64,000 nt of DNA, taken from NCBI RefSeq assembly GCF_030272615.1, contig NC_081414.1:813666569-813730568 (forward strand), written 5' to 3'. Positions 19,346 through 30,306 of the stretch are shown piece after piece (position 1 is the first letter of the stretch; each line of letters opens with the position of its first letter). The notes under the pieces were generated by a model. It did no database searches. It was given only the letters and a program-made list of their open reading frames with translations, and was not told the origin of the DNA. This DNA comes from Cryptomeria japonica. Its lineage: Eukaryota > Streptophyta > Pinopsida > Cupressales > Cupressaceae. The translations under genes were made by a program, and so were the position numbers.

Positions 19346-20477
19346 CAAGATAATCAGATGTAAAAGAGCGAATCAAAACTCTAAATCCAATTACAATTAA
19401 CTCCTAAATGACAATGGAATAATGCTAAATCAATTGAATAATGAATAAAATCTAATTAAAATCCCTCAATTGATGTAACAAGGCTTCCATTTCTCTTCTC
19501 CAATTTGTGTGGTAGGTGGCTCTCAGGTGTTGCATTGGGATTTCCTGCATGTGATTTTTACAAATATTTTGAAGACTGTGATTCTAGATTGTTTGATTCT
19601 AACTTGATTTGAGAAATTGATGTTGTTTATATAGATTTTCAAGAGAGATGGGGAGGGATTTTGAACTCAAGTCTTGATTGCGAGTGAACTAATTTAGATG
19701 GACCAGTTAACAGAGTTTATTGATTTGTTAACTCAGAATGATTCAGTAGTCAACTAAATAGATTGGATAGTGAACTGAATAGATTAGCCAGTTGACTGAG
19801 TTGATTGAGGAGATGACTGATTTGATTGATTAGTTAGAAAAGGTGATTAGGAGTGAAAAGGGGAGATTGGAGAGTTAACTGAGTTAATTGATTAGATAAC
19901 TAATTTGATCAACTAGTTTTGATTTCAACATGTGCTATAGGAGATTGAATTGAAATTCAATTTCATTTTGATTTGAATTTGGGTTTTTGAATGCTAAAAT
20001 GCACATGAGATTAGCTGAAATTATTGAAATGCAGATTTGGTGAAATGTTAATTTGATGATTTGAAATTAGATGAAATTAATTGAAATTTACATTTGGGGA
20101 ATTGTGAGTTTGAGAGAAATGAAATTAGATGGAATTATTTGAAATTCAATTTTAAGGATTTGGAGGAATAAGTTAATTAATTTAAATAATTTTTAATAAA
20201 ATTATTTAAACATTAGAAATGGGATTAATTAAATAATAAAGATTATTTAATTAAAGAATAAATCATAATTAATTAAATAATTAATATTTAATTATTATTT
20301 AAAAAAGGGGGTAATGATGAATTGATTAATAGATATAAATTGAATGATTAGTAATGTAGAAAGTGATGATTTGAATTAGTAAGAAAAATCAATTAGCTTA
20401 ATTAAATAATTAAATAATTACTTAATTAATAAGATGAATAATTAGCGTACGATTAATGAGACATTTTTAGGTGTCCA
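19346..20477 (-). repeat. Element C 3' LTR, main part
   Basis: Continues the 30-bp piece at 9,715-9,744; together 1,157 bp against 1,153 bp for the 5' LTR (32,929-34,081). The first about 250 bp differ from the partner by roughly 9 percent by eye, suggesting an old insertion. In element sense it starts TGGACACCTAAAAATG at 20,477. A TATA-like CTATATAAAC lies at 19,625-19,634 on the minus strand. Confidence 0.9.
19627..19634 (-). promoter_or_regulatory. TATA box of element C LTR
   Basis: Minus strand CTATATAAAC in the left LTR; the right LTR has CTATAAAAAC at the matching place (about 33,234-33,242). Conservation of a TATA motif in both supports a promoter role. Confidence 0.5.
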
Positions 20478-20492
20478 CATTTGCCCCTCTTT
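20478..20492 (-). other. Polypurine tract of element C
   Basis: Minus strand AAAGAGGGGCAAATG immediately precedes the 3' LTR start, the expected place and composition for plus-strand priming. Confidence 0.7.
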
Positions 20493-21616
20493 GAGACAAT
20501 GTTGAAGCGATAATGTTTTAAAGAAAATGAAAAAAATTATGGCCCAATATGCCCCGATGACACTTAGGGTTAATGCCCCCTCGAGAGATTATTTATGCAT
20601 TAAAGGCATGAATGATTTTTTGAAAGAAGAAGAATGTTAGATGAAAGATGGAAGAATGGTTAGTCTGATGACATGAATGGGTTTGATTAGAAAAAAGAAA
20701 TGGATGGAGTGATTTGTAGATTGATTGAATGATAAGGTTGATAGGATTGATTTGATTGATAGGATAAAGATCAAGTCTAGTTTCAAGAAGGACACATCCT
20801 GTATAAGACAAAGATGATCAAAATGTCTGGTTTCAATAAGGATACATCCCGTGTACGACAAATGATTGATAAAAGTTGGATGAACGATGAAGATATTATG
20901 AAAGTGAAGAATGATTGGAAATAGAATTGATTGATTGATAGAATAGTAGATGTGAGGAAATGATTTGAGATGGAATTAGAAAGATGTGAGTAGAAATTGA
21001 AATAAAATCATTGAGAGTAGAATATGTTAGATAAGAAGGATCTTTGAGATAGCATCAACATGATGAGATGAGAAAATAAAATGATATGATTGATGATGAC
21101 ACATGAACTTTTGTGCCTTTATTCATAGTGCAACACATATTCATCACCGAGCCTTATTGTGTAACAATGAAGCATTGTACACCAGTGTATAAGGAACCAA
21201 GATGTAAAGATATCTCATTGCAAACGAAAAACACATAGCAGACAAGGAGTGAACCCTCCATTTGCCAGGGGTCAAGGTATGTTCAGTAGTCACAAGCATA
21301 GATATCCCCGACTTCAATTTTTGCATAGGATACTTGCCGAATGGACGTACCAATCACATATACCGACTAGAAGGTTTTCCCCAAAACTTCATTGGTTCAC
21401 ACCACAAACAACAAAAAAATATAAAGATCATGCCCATCACAACTCCTCTACTCACTTGTGGACATCCTTGAGTAACATAGTAACATGATCTAGCATAAAT
21501 CAATAAAAGATAAATCAATGAAAGATAAGACTAACTTGACCATACAAGCCAACAACCGTACTAATCTTCTTGCCAAGGATAAGTTTTGCTAGGATGATTT
21601 ACTATGTGCTAGGATG
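20493..21616 (-). other. Element C 3' non-coding region
   Basis: No coding frame supported. It includes a tandem pair of about 45 bp (20,773-20,817 and 20,822-20,864, built on TTTCAAKAAGGAYACATCC). The rest is unremarkable AT-rich sequence. Confidence 0.45.
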
Positions 21617-22246
21617 ATTACATCTAAGGGATGGGCTCATTTAAATTTTTAGTACTGCATTGCATCGCATATCTCTATTTCAGAGTGCATCATAGTTGCT
21701 TGCATATCACCATTGTACAACATATAGCTACATATAATTATTGCTTTCTCATATAGTTGCATAAATAAAACAAGGCGATTGTATAAGTCATTCACCTATT
21801 TGCACTGAAAGGAGCAAAGATGGTCTCATTTCCTAGATATTGGTAGATGAAGTTTTTAGGAAGCCTTAGGTCATTCATCTTCAATGTCACCTTGCGATTG
21901 AGCTTTATCCATGGTTGTGTAGAGATTTCACTATCGAGTCTTGTTACCCAAATCTATCGATTTCTATATATCTTACACATTAATCAATAGCTCTCAATCA
22001 TTACAGATACCTAGTTGGTCACATGGCTAGTGAAAAATCCAAAATTCTACTTCAGCGTCGCTGTAATCATCATACCCAAGTAGGTTTCATTACTTACAAT
22101 TCAAAGCAAGAAAATAAAAGAAAAAAGTGTTATGCCAAAATCAATATCAAAATATCAAGGAAAAAGGAGCAAAGATATATAATTGAAATATCATGCAAAA
22201 ATGTGCAATAAAGCTTGACTAAGGAAACATGCGGATAACTCCATCA
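21617..22246 (+). repeat. Inverted duplication, arm 1
   Basis: About 630 bp whose reverse complement is found at 23,340-23,879 followed, after element E, by 28,876-28,965. Identity is about 95 percent by eye. The outer end overlaps the sequence that follows the integrase stop codon of element C, so the arms are copies of the C 3' region. Confidence 0.88.
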
Positions 22247-23339
22247 GGGTTATGAACATCTGTTGGAAATGGAACAATATTTGAGAGATTACAATGTACA
22301 ACCTCGTCAGAGCCCTAAAAGCTTGCTGGCAGCGAGGCTCTATCCAGGTTGCTTTTGAAGTCAGAATAACTCATGTAGCTAGTCACATAGGATTCCAAGG
22401 GTCTGTAATGGTTATAAGGGTATAAATAAACTTGGACGCACACACATGGGCAAAAGAAGATCAAAGTTTCAAGAATTGATGGAGAATTTTTTTGTGCCTC
22501 CATTCATAAATCTTGGTTACATAGTGTGTTAGGTTTGATGGTCTAAGGTTTTCTGAGAATGGGTTGAACTCCTATCTCTGAAACATTTTGCACCTTTAAT
22601 CCAATTAGTGCATTTCAGAATGAAAGATCCACACAATCATCCTTGTTCAAATAAGAATTGCATCTTCATCATGCATCTTGTATTAGCATAACTCATATAA
22701 AAAATTCATTGTCTCCATATACATCGCCTAGATCATCATGTCCTTGTAGGTCTGCATACTAGGGGCATAGCTGAAAAAATCGTAAAAAGTCCTAAAAATC
22801 CTAAAAAATTGTAAAAATGTCATAAATAAATCATAAAAATGTCATGAAAAAATCCAAAAAACATTGAAAAATTAAAAATCAAACAAAAACATTGAAAAAT
22901 TCAAACTCAAACAAAAACATTAGAAAATACCAAAACCCTAAACATCGAAAATCTCTTTGAAAAACCTAAAAAATAGAAAAATAATAAAAAATACAAAAAC
23001 AATACATCAATCACAATTTTCACAATAAATTATCCTTTGCAAATTATAAGCATTTCAACAAACGTAAAATGTAAAACATATCAAAATATTGAGCTTAACA
23101 AATCATGTATCAACAAACAAACTACCTAGCTAGTCTACAACCTAATCAATCAAATGTGTATCAGTTTTCAACATCCTTATCAAACAACGTGCCTTTACGT
23201 ATACATTGTTCCTAAAATAGGCACCTATCAGATTTCATGTCCTAAGAGGTTTCTATGGCTATTTAGATATATGATTAGTTTTGCTAGGATGATTTTTTGA
23301 TAAGATGCCCATTGTAGGAAAGATGTATTCGTTAGGACA
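22247..23339. other. Spacer between inverted arms
   Basis: 1.09 kb with no gene. From 22,770 to 23,000 it is A-rich with degenerate repeats of TCCTAAAAA, GTCATAAA and ACATTGAAAAATT type. A short block TTTTGCTAGGATGATT at about 23,281 also occurs at about 21,588 in direct orientation just outside arm 1. Confidence 0.5.
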
Positions 23340-23879
23340 TGATGAAGTTATTTGCATGTTTCCTTAGTGAAGCTTTATTGCACATTTTTGCATGATATTT
23401 CAGTTATATATCTTTTCTCCTTTTTCCTTGATATTTTGATATTGATTTTGGCATAACACTTTTTTTCTTTTATTTCTTGCCTTGAATTGTAAGTAATGAA
23501 ACCTACTTGGGTATGATGATTACAATGACGCTAAAGTAGAATTTTGGATTTTTCACTAGCCACATGACCAACTAGGTATCTGTAATGATTGAGATCTATT
23601 GATTAATGTGTAAGATATATAGCAATCCATAGATTTGGGTAACAAGACTCGATAGTGAAACCTCTACACAACCATGGATAAAGCTCAATCACAAGGTGAC
23701 ATTGAAGATGAATGACCTAAGGCTTCCTAAAAACTTCATGTACCAATATCTAGGAAATGAAACCATCTTTGCTCCTTTCAGTGCAAACAGGTGAATGACT
23801 TATGCAATCGCCTTGCTTTATTGATGCAACTATATGAGAAAGCAATAATTTTATGTAACTATATGTTATGCAATGGTGA
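23340..23879 (-). repeat. Inverted duplication, arm 2, inner part
   Basis: Reverse complement of about 21,711-22,246. It is interrupted at its right end by element E: the GGTGA at 23,875-23,879 is repeated at 28,871-28,875, where the arm continues. Confidence 0.88.
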
Positions 23880-24777
23880 TGTTGGGTCTCAAATCAACAG
23901 ATTGGATAGGTTCTAAGGAAATGCCAACTCCTATGATCAAACCCTCCAATTGACTTGGCCAACTTATAGAGTGAACCTATTTAGTTACTAACTCTCTCTC
24001 TTTAGGCTCTGCAGGACCTAGGCGGGTATACCTATTCACTGAATGTCTCCAATAAACAGTGCTTTTTATAGCAGATATGTTATCCTATTCTGATATCTCT
24101 TGATCTTGAAATGGCATGAGTTCCTTGAATGGAGATATAGCAGACGAGTTCAAGATTGTTATTTTGCTTTGTGTTTCTTAATCACTCCTGTAGCTATCGA
24201 AATAACTAATTATGAAAAGAAATGATGAGTATAACTTGAGATTTTAGCCAGTGCCTTATTCACTGCATGGGTTACAGAGTCATTACAATTTTCTTCAGGA
24301 CTTGTAGTGCGAATCTGTGAGACAGTTTTTTAACTCATCCCTTATGAACCTGTCAGTTACTATTTCTTTCAAAACCAAATGAATGCTTATATTATGTGCT
24401 GATTGAGTGAATTTAACCCTACCCTTAGGGACCAGTCAATTAAGCTTTGCAAGGAACAATTACAATCCGCAGGCAAAACTTTTGTTGCAACATTATAACA
24501 TAAAGCATAGATTTGATCTTAAGAATATGAATAACCTTATCTTTATCAGATAATATCACAGACGATTGCCAAAAGAAAATGAAATAATCCACAACACATA
24601 TGCAGGGAAACAATTGATCAAGATTTGTATTCCATTGAAGTTCGTACACAAAAGACTTACAGGCTGTCGTTCTTTCGCTCTCAATCCTATCTAATAATAT
24701 CCTTACATTACAAAAATCATTCTCATATATGTATGAGGACGAAAGTTTTTCACGAAGAGACACGACTTTTCAAAATA

Positions 24778-27700
24778 TTAGTCGTTAACTCGAGTGTTTC
24801 TAAACTTAAGCAAAAAGAGATTCAAAAGCCCCAAATGATGAATGTAATCATCGTCTTTGAATGTCCTGATTCGAGGCGTTTGCTTTTTTAATTCATCCCC
24901 TAGCGTCAGGTACTTGAATATCATCTGGTTGACGGTAGGGGCCATATCCTTACTCCGATCAATTTCTGACAAGGCCCAATCCTTGACGCTGACAAGTTCC
25001 TTTCGCAAATCCTCCAAGGTTATTACCTCTCCTTCCTTGTAGACGGAAGGCATTCCAACGGGTTTTTCATCATCTAATTCTTTCAAATCTTTTCTCAGCA
25101 TATCCTCGAGTTTGACATGATTATCCATATACGCGTTACCCTCAGCCTTTTCTTCTGGCGTCATGGAATCGTCATTGCTTAGCACCCCCTGCAATCGTGC
25201 TCTTAACCGTTCATGCTCTGTTAGCGCTTTTATTGTTCCATTGTAAACTATCCAATATGGTTCGACCTGTAAGAGCATGGTGTTAAACCGATGTCCTATG
25301 ATGTCATTGACCAATTTGTCCATCTTTTGCTGGATATTGTCTGCGCGTTTATTGGCTTTCTCTGCCTGATATTTCCAGTATAGGGCATCAGAGACGTCAT
25401 CCAAGCTGCGTCCTGCGGGGTATGAGGTGTATTCGCTGATAGGAGTCCCCGTTTCTAATTGCAATACCTTTGCTTGTAGCTTCTGATTTTCTTCCTTGGA
25501 TTTTTCATACAATCCCTTGTATGTAATGTTCTCTCTGACCAGAAACTCTGTCTGGTCCAGGTTCAATCTTGCAACATCCAGGTTGAGCTTTGCAGTGACC
25601 CTAGGATCAGTCTTTCCAACCTGATGAACCATGAGATGCCCAAAGGTTTCTTCTATATCCACAATGATTGGCCTCTTCCCTTTTGGATATAGTGCCCACT
25701 GTAAGAGAGCCTTTTTGTCTGGATCATATCCAGAGCCTAGGAACAGTTTATCTACCTCCTGGGGTAATACCTGCTGATTCAAATCTTGTTTTTTCAAAAA
25801 GCCATCAAATAAGAGTGCTGAGTTGATATCCCAACCAGAGAAGATGATCACACCGGCCTCTTTTAATAATTTCCTCCCCTTTTCAGGAGTCATATCTTTC
25901 ATGAGGACATCAATTTCATCCTGTAATCTCTTCATCTGTTCCTCCTCTGGTTTTCCAGCCATGCTTCGTTTGACATGAGCCCCTTTGTATTGATATAGAA
26001 ATGAAAGGAATTCCCTAGAGGAGGCGAATCCATCATCAGCAATGAAGTCCTCATGCTCAGTCATTCTTATGTCAACAACATCTTTGATGTTGATTTCTCC
26101 TGTGTCCATGTTCATTTCTGTTTCAAAACCAGGAGGATAATCCTCTCTAGGAGAATCAGGTGGGATACTACTGGCGGTTGATTTTGGTGACATGTGAGCT
26201 AGGGGCTGACTGTCCCTTTCAGTATTAATGAAGCGAAGGAATTGTGAAGGAACTCTATGCATAATTTCAACTTCATGTTGAAGCAGCCTTTTAGCTACCT
26301 CTAGAGGATCTTGGAGATTTCCAATTAGGTCTCCATCTATCATTCCCCTTGCCCTTTTCCATTTGTAGGCCTCCCAGACTAACTCACTCTTTCCTTTTAA
26401 AGATTTGGCCTCCTCTCGCTCAAGGTTCTTAATTAGGTCGTCTGGCATTTTGGCCATATGTATCCCAGCTTTGAGTTTCTGTGAGGCTCTGGAAGCTCTT
26501 ATATATCCTTCGGGATCAAAATTCTCCCTAGGCTCACCCAGAGTCATGCCATAGTAATTTAATTTATTCTGTAATAAATGATAACTCTTCGAACTTTTGA
26601 CAATGAAATCAGAGAAAACTAATAGACCTGGAACAATAGATTGTTTACCAAAATCAGTTAAATGTTTAGCACTGGCAATAGACAATTGCCTTATAATCTC
26701 CAAGCTAGCCACTCTGTCTGGCACCGTAATTGGAAGCATGTGCGGTTGCCCTTCATATCCAAATACCCTTATCTCTGTGTGATTATCATGGCAATACCAA
26801 TCACCCCAATTATGTTCAATCTGTGATTCTGGAGAGAAATCCTTTGGCCTGAGGAACCTCTTAATTTCAGGGGACAAAGTATAATCCCTGCATTGTCCAA
26901 AAGTTGCACTAAGAGGTTTCACAAAGTATTCTTGAAAATGCCAATATTGGTTGTTCATAAACCTCTGGTCCCATGCTGATACCCACAACTGAACATGCTT
27001 CTTCAGACCATTCTTATCATAAGACCTGATGCTGAACTCATCTGGCCAGAAGTTAATTTCTTGTCCACAATAAAGAAGAATATGCATTAGCATGGAGTAT
27101 AATGAAAAGTGAACATTCACAAGGTCTCCTTTCATTTTTTCCAGCCCATGATTCAAGGTATCCGCAACATAAGTAGCAAAATCAAATGACCTAGGGTCTT
27201 TTGATTGAATATCAGCACACAGAACCATAATCCCAACATCCATGAGTGGATGAGCCTCTATGCCTAGTACTTGGGCTGCAGTATAATACGTATATTTGAA
27301 ATATGGATGGAAGTGGTTGACATCAAATGGCACCTTGTCACTTTTGCCAAACTGAACAAATGACCCACCCACTTTTGGCCTGTGAATAGGTAGCCTCCAA
27401 GTCCTGTAGATATTTTCCAAACTAAAAAATTCCTGTGAAAGTTTCTTCATATCGATGCTTTCCTCGACTTCCCAGTCTAGATCAAAAACCATATCAATAG
27501 TCTGCTTGTTGATTACTACTAATGTATTCCCTCTGTAATCACATATGGTTTTAGTTCTTGGGTTGTAGCAATTTACCAGAGCTTTCATTAATTCTACGTC
27601 TACAAATACATTTGGAACTACTAACTTGCCTAAGTTCCTCTTCCACAGATTACTAATGGGTTCGGGTGCATCCCTTCTTTTGTAACCGAACAAAAATAAC

Positions 27701-27927
27701 TCATGTCCTCTTATCTCAGTCCAAATGTCTCCTAGGTTTTCAAATTTGTCCTCTAATCCTTCTTCTTCACTTTTAATCTTTTTGGACCTTACACTAGAAG
27801 ATGGACACTGGTCTAATAAGTCCTGAGTCAAAGCTCTCCCTTCTTTCTTCTATCTCTTGGGCTTCTCTTCAGGGTTTAACTCTTTTCCTTTCCTACTCTT
27901 TTTAGAAGAAGAAGACGAAGGTTCCAT
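24778..27927 (-). CDS. Unrecognised large protein of element E
   Basis: The likely ATG is at 27,927 (MEPSSSSSKKSRKGK); a single TAG interrupts at codon 26 (27,850-27,852), after which 1,023 codons are open to TAA at 24,778. I recognise no RT, integrase, transposase, protease or gag motif. Visible parts are a Ser/Lys-rich N-terminus; a globular region rich in aromatic residues (FFSLENIYRTWRLPIHRP, HFHPYFKYTYYTAAQVLG, ILLYCGQEINFWPDEF); an acidic linker with SPREDYPPGFE; and a C-terminal third with charged heptad-like stretches (YEKSKEENQKLQAKV, KANKRADNIQQKM) suggesting coiled coils. No signal peptide or membrane segment. It is far better preserved than the pol genes nearby. Element H carries an ORF of similar size and charge, but I cannot show homology. 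Confidence 0.7.
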
Positions 27928-28225
27928 AGTTACAGTAAATAAGAGAGACAACACTTACTTGGTAGAATGCTCAACTCTTCTGGTTATCGTTTGCAAATCT
28001 CTGCAAGTTCTTCACAGCTTCCAATCTCTTAGCATCGATCTGATTCTTACAAAAATTCACTCAGTTTAACTGTAATTGAATGGGCAACTTGTGTACAGTT
28101 AATGTTCTGCATCTGTAACGACTACTCAAGTGTTTTAAATTTAATTGCAGATGTGACACTTTTCAACTGGGCCTTTAATTCCTTCGCGGGAAGTACAGTC
28201 CGCTCAAAGTGCGCGCGTTTCAAAT

Positions 28226-28768
28226 TATCGATGAAACCCATGTCTTCGGCCGAGTGTTTGAATCTTCCATCGAAAGCTCATTCTCTTCGATAATATTGTT
28301 TTCGGTGAAAAACTTACGTCGAGAAGCCGCTTTTAAGACTCATCGAAATCACTTTTTCATCGATAGTCCCCCTTTTCGACAAGTTGCTCGTGAGTTTCAT
28401 CGATGTCATACTTTCGATGAGTTTCTTTCTTCGATGAAGGCTTATGAGTGTTCATCGATATCCCCTTTTTCATCGATATCCTTTTTATCGATGAAACAAC
28501 TTTTCTTTTGTTCGACACCACGTTCATCGATGAAACTTGCATTTCGATGAATGTCTCTTGAGTTTCTTCGGTAGCGATATTCCTTCGAAATCACCTTTTG
28601 CCTTTTCGCTTTTTGCTTTTACCTTTTCGATGAAACCTGGAGTATCGATGAGCGGTTTCTTGCGTTCATCGAAGGTAACTTCTTGCCGAAACATCTTTGC
28701 TTAATGCTTTATATGCCCTGTGTCGATGAAAACGCTCTTTCGATGAAACTTCTCCTGCAGTGCTCGAT
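28226..28768 (-). repeat. Array of palindromic TCATCGATGA motifs upstream of the E ORF
   Basis: At least 16 copies of TCGATGA or its reverse complement, many extended to ATCGATGAAA and one full palindrome TTCATCGATGAA (about 28,524), in 543 bp. By chance fewer than one would be expected. Copies occur in both orientations at irregular spacing of about 15-60 bp, about 300-840 bp before the ATG. Confidence 0.9.
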
Positions 28769-28875
28769 ATAGCTTACTGGCCGAAATATCCATTAGTCCT
28801 CATGCTTATGGAAACATATATTATTATTTTTTATTTTTATTATATTTTTTTTAAAAAATAGTGCTCAACAGGTGA

Positions 28876-28965
28876 TATGCAAGCAACTGTGATGCACTCT
28901 GAAATGGAGATATGTGATGCAATGCAGTACTAAAAATTTAAATGAACCCATCCCTTATATGTAAT
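28876..28965 (-). repeat. Inverted duplication, arm 2, outer part
   Basis: Continues arm 2 beyond element E and matches 21,617-21,710 in reverse complement, including GGGATGGGYTCATTTAAATT. It overlaps the last codons of the integrase remnant. Confidence 0.85.
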
Positions 28966-29935
28966 ATCTTTTTAGGTGCATGCTATTGATAGGGCCGGGG
29001 AGTTTTATGTAGGTAGTTCATTGGTATGTGTTTGAAGAGTTGGATAAACTTTCTTTTTCAATAGGATATTCAACTAGGAGTATTTCATGTACAGTTTCTG
29101 CTATAGCCTCATTATTTTAAAACCAATCCAACTGTGGTAGATCTTGTTGCCCCCAGTCTATCAAGTGTGGGTGTATGAGGCAAATATATTCTAGTTCTGA
29201 AGCTGTGACATGAGTGGGTGCTATACCTATTTCTATTGATGCACTTGAAGAGGATGATGAAGCCAACCATGAGTTGATCTCATTAATTGGTTCTATGCTT
29301 GTTTTTGTCACTAAATTGGCATTTGGTGATGGCGCACATACAATTGTTGACAAGTTGCTCTGTGTAATATGATCTGGATTGGTGATTTCATTGATAAGGG
29401 GTTCATGAACAACTTGTGTAGAGGTATTGGGATCATGAGGGAGACTAGGAGAAATGGTAAGTTCATTTGAGAGGGAATCTTGTGAGGAACATGAAGGATT
29501 ATGACATGGAGATGAAGGGAAGGAGGTATCTTGATAATGATCTAGAGAAATAATGGGATCTTGTTTAGGACATGAAGGTGAAGGGCTGCTTTGATCTTGA
29601 CTTGGAAAGGGATTATTAGGAAGGATGGAAGGGATGTCCTGATCTTTCTTAGGAGGTGGATGTTGGATGGGACTTGGAAGGATACTTTGTTCTTGAGGTG
29701 AAAGGGTATTATTATGAGTGAAATAGAAAAGAATGAGGGGATTATCATAAGATTCTTGATAGGTGGGATCTTGATAAAAAAATGGGTAGGATGGAAGGGT
29801 TTGTTCTTGATTTTGAATAATTTTCATGACTCATTTCTTCTGATTTTGGATCACCCTCTTGATACGGGGAAGGAGTTTGGATGTGCATGGGAGATTTTTG
29901 TAAGGTTTCAATACTTTGACCTGAATAGAAACAAT
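28955..29935 (-). pseudogene. pol: Element C pol remnant: linker ORF joined to the last integrase codons
   Basis: The open stretch 29,827-29,117 is Pro/Ser/Gln-rich and ends LIHPHLIDWGQQDLPQLDWF, which aligns with IIHPELIEWNQPNPPCLNLF of element A, the linker just before RT. After a stop the sequence continues (NNEAIAETV) and then reads INSMHLKRYYI-stop (stop 28,955-28,957). That matches the integrase C-terminus of B (INAMHLRRYYA) and of F (INSMRLKKFYV). RT, RNase H and most of integrase are therefore deleted. Sequence 29,828-29,935 continues the upstream ORF across the solo LTR. Confidence 0.75.
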
Positions 29936-30306
29936 TGTTAGAGTAATTGGGTCTTTACTTGATTAATTAAATAATATTTGTTTAATTCTTTAAGTTCCCA
30001 ATTATCTTTTTACACTTAAGCTAACATTAGGTGCATATTAATTAATTATTTTATTAATTATTATGTGCAAGCCTAGGGTTTTCCCTTTTTAGGGTTTCTT
30101 GACCTATTAGAGGTTATTTTTCTTTTCATTGTATTATCTTTTCACAATACATTTTTGGTGAATTGGAGCTCTCATCTTTTGAGAATATTTTTTGTGTGTT
30201 TGGTGTGTTCTTCAGATTATTGCTTCATTGCTTCTCCTTGTAACATGTTATTCATCTTGCAGAAGATCTTCAGGCTACTGTGGGGTTGTATTTCTCAACT
30301 CCTATA
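29936..30306 (+). repeat. Solo LTR of the copia family G
   Basis: 371 bp, TGTTAGAGTAAT...CTCAACTCCTATA, homologous in reverse complement to both LTRs of element G (45,795-46,158 and 51,532-51,895). No internal sequence is present. The C reading frame resumes on the far side (ILIQNH then CFYSGQSIETL on the minus strand). The flanking pentamers ACAAT and ATGAT would be a duplication decayed at two positions. Confidence 0.85.

Larger units (their letters stand above)
23880..28870 (-). mobile_element. Element E: TG...CA insertion carrying a ~1,049-codon ORF
   Basis: 4,991 bp between perfect 5-bp direct repeats GGTGA, inserted in an otherwise continuous arm; arm 1 shows the empty site. Ends read TGTTGGG...GCTCAACA, the form of Ty1/copia and many other LTR termini. 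I could not find a second copy of either end inside it, so LTRs are not visible. It holds one large ORF on the minus strand with 0.9 kb on each side and a palindromic motif array upstream. Options are a giant solo LTR with coding capacity, an element whose LTRs have diverged, or an undescribed class. Confidence 0.8.

Noticed and set aside
24778-27927. Host gene
   Set aside because: It lies inside a unit with perfect GGTGA duplications nested in a retrotransposon, so it belongs to the inserted element, though capture from a host gene cannot be excluded.
21617-28965. MULE or foldback transposon with long terminal inverted repeats
   Set aside because: No target duplication at the outer ends, and the outer arm runs without break into the integrase stop codon of element C, so the arms are C sequence.
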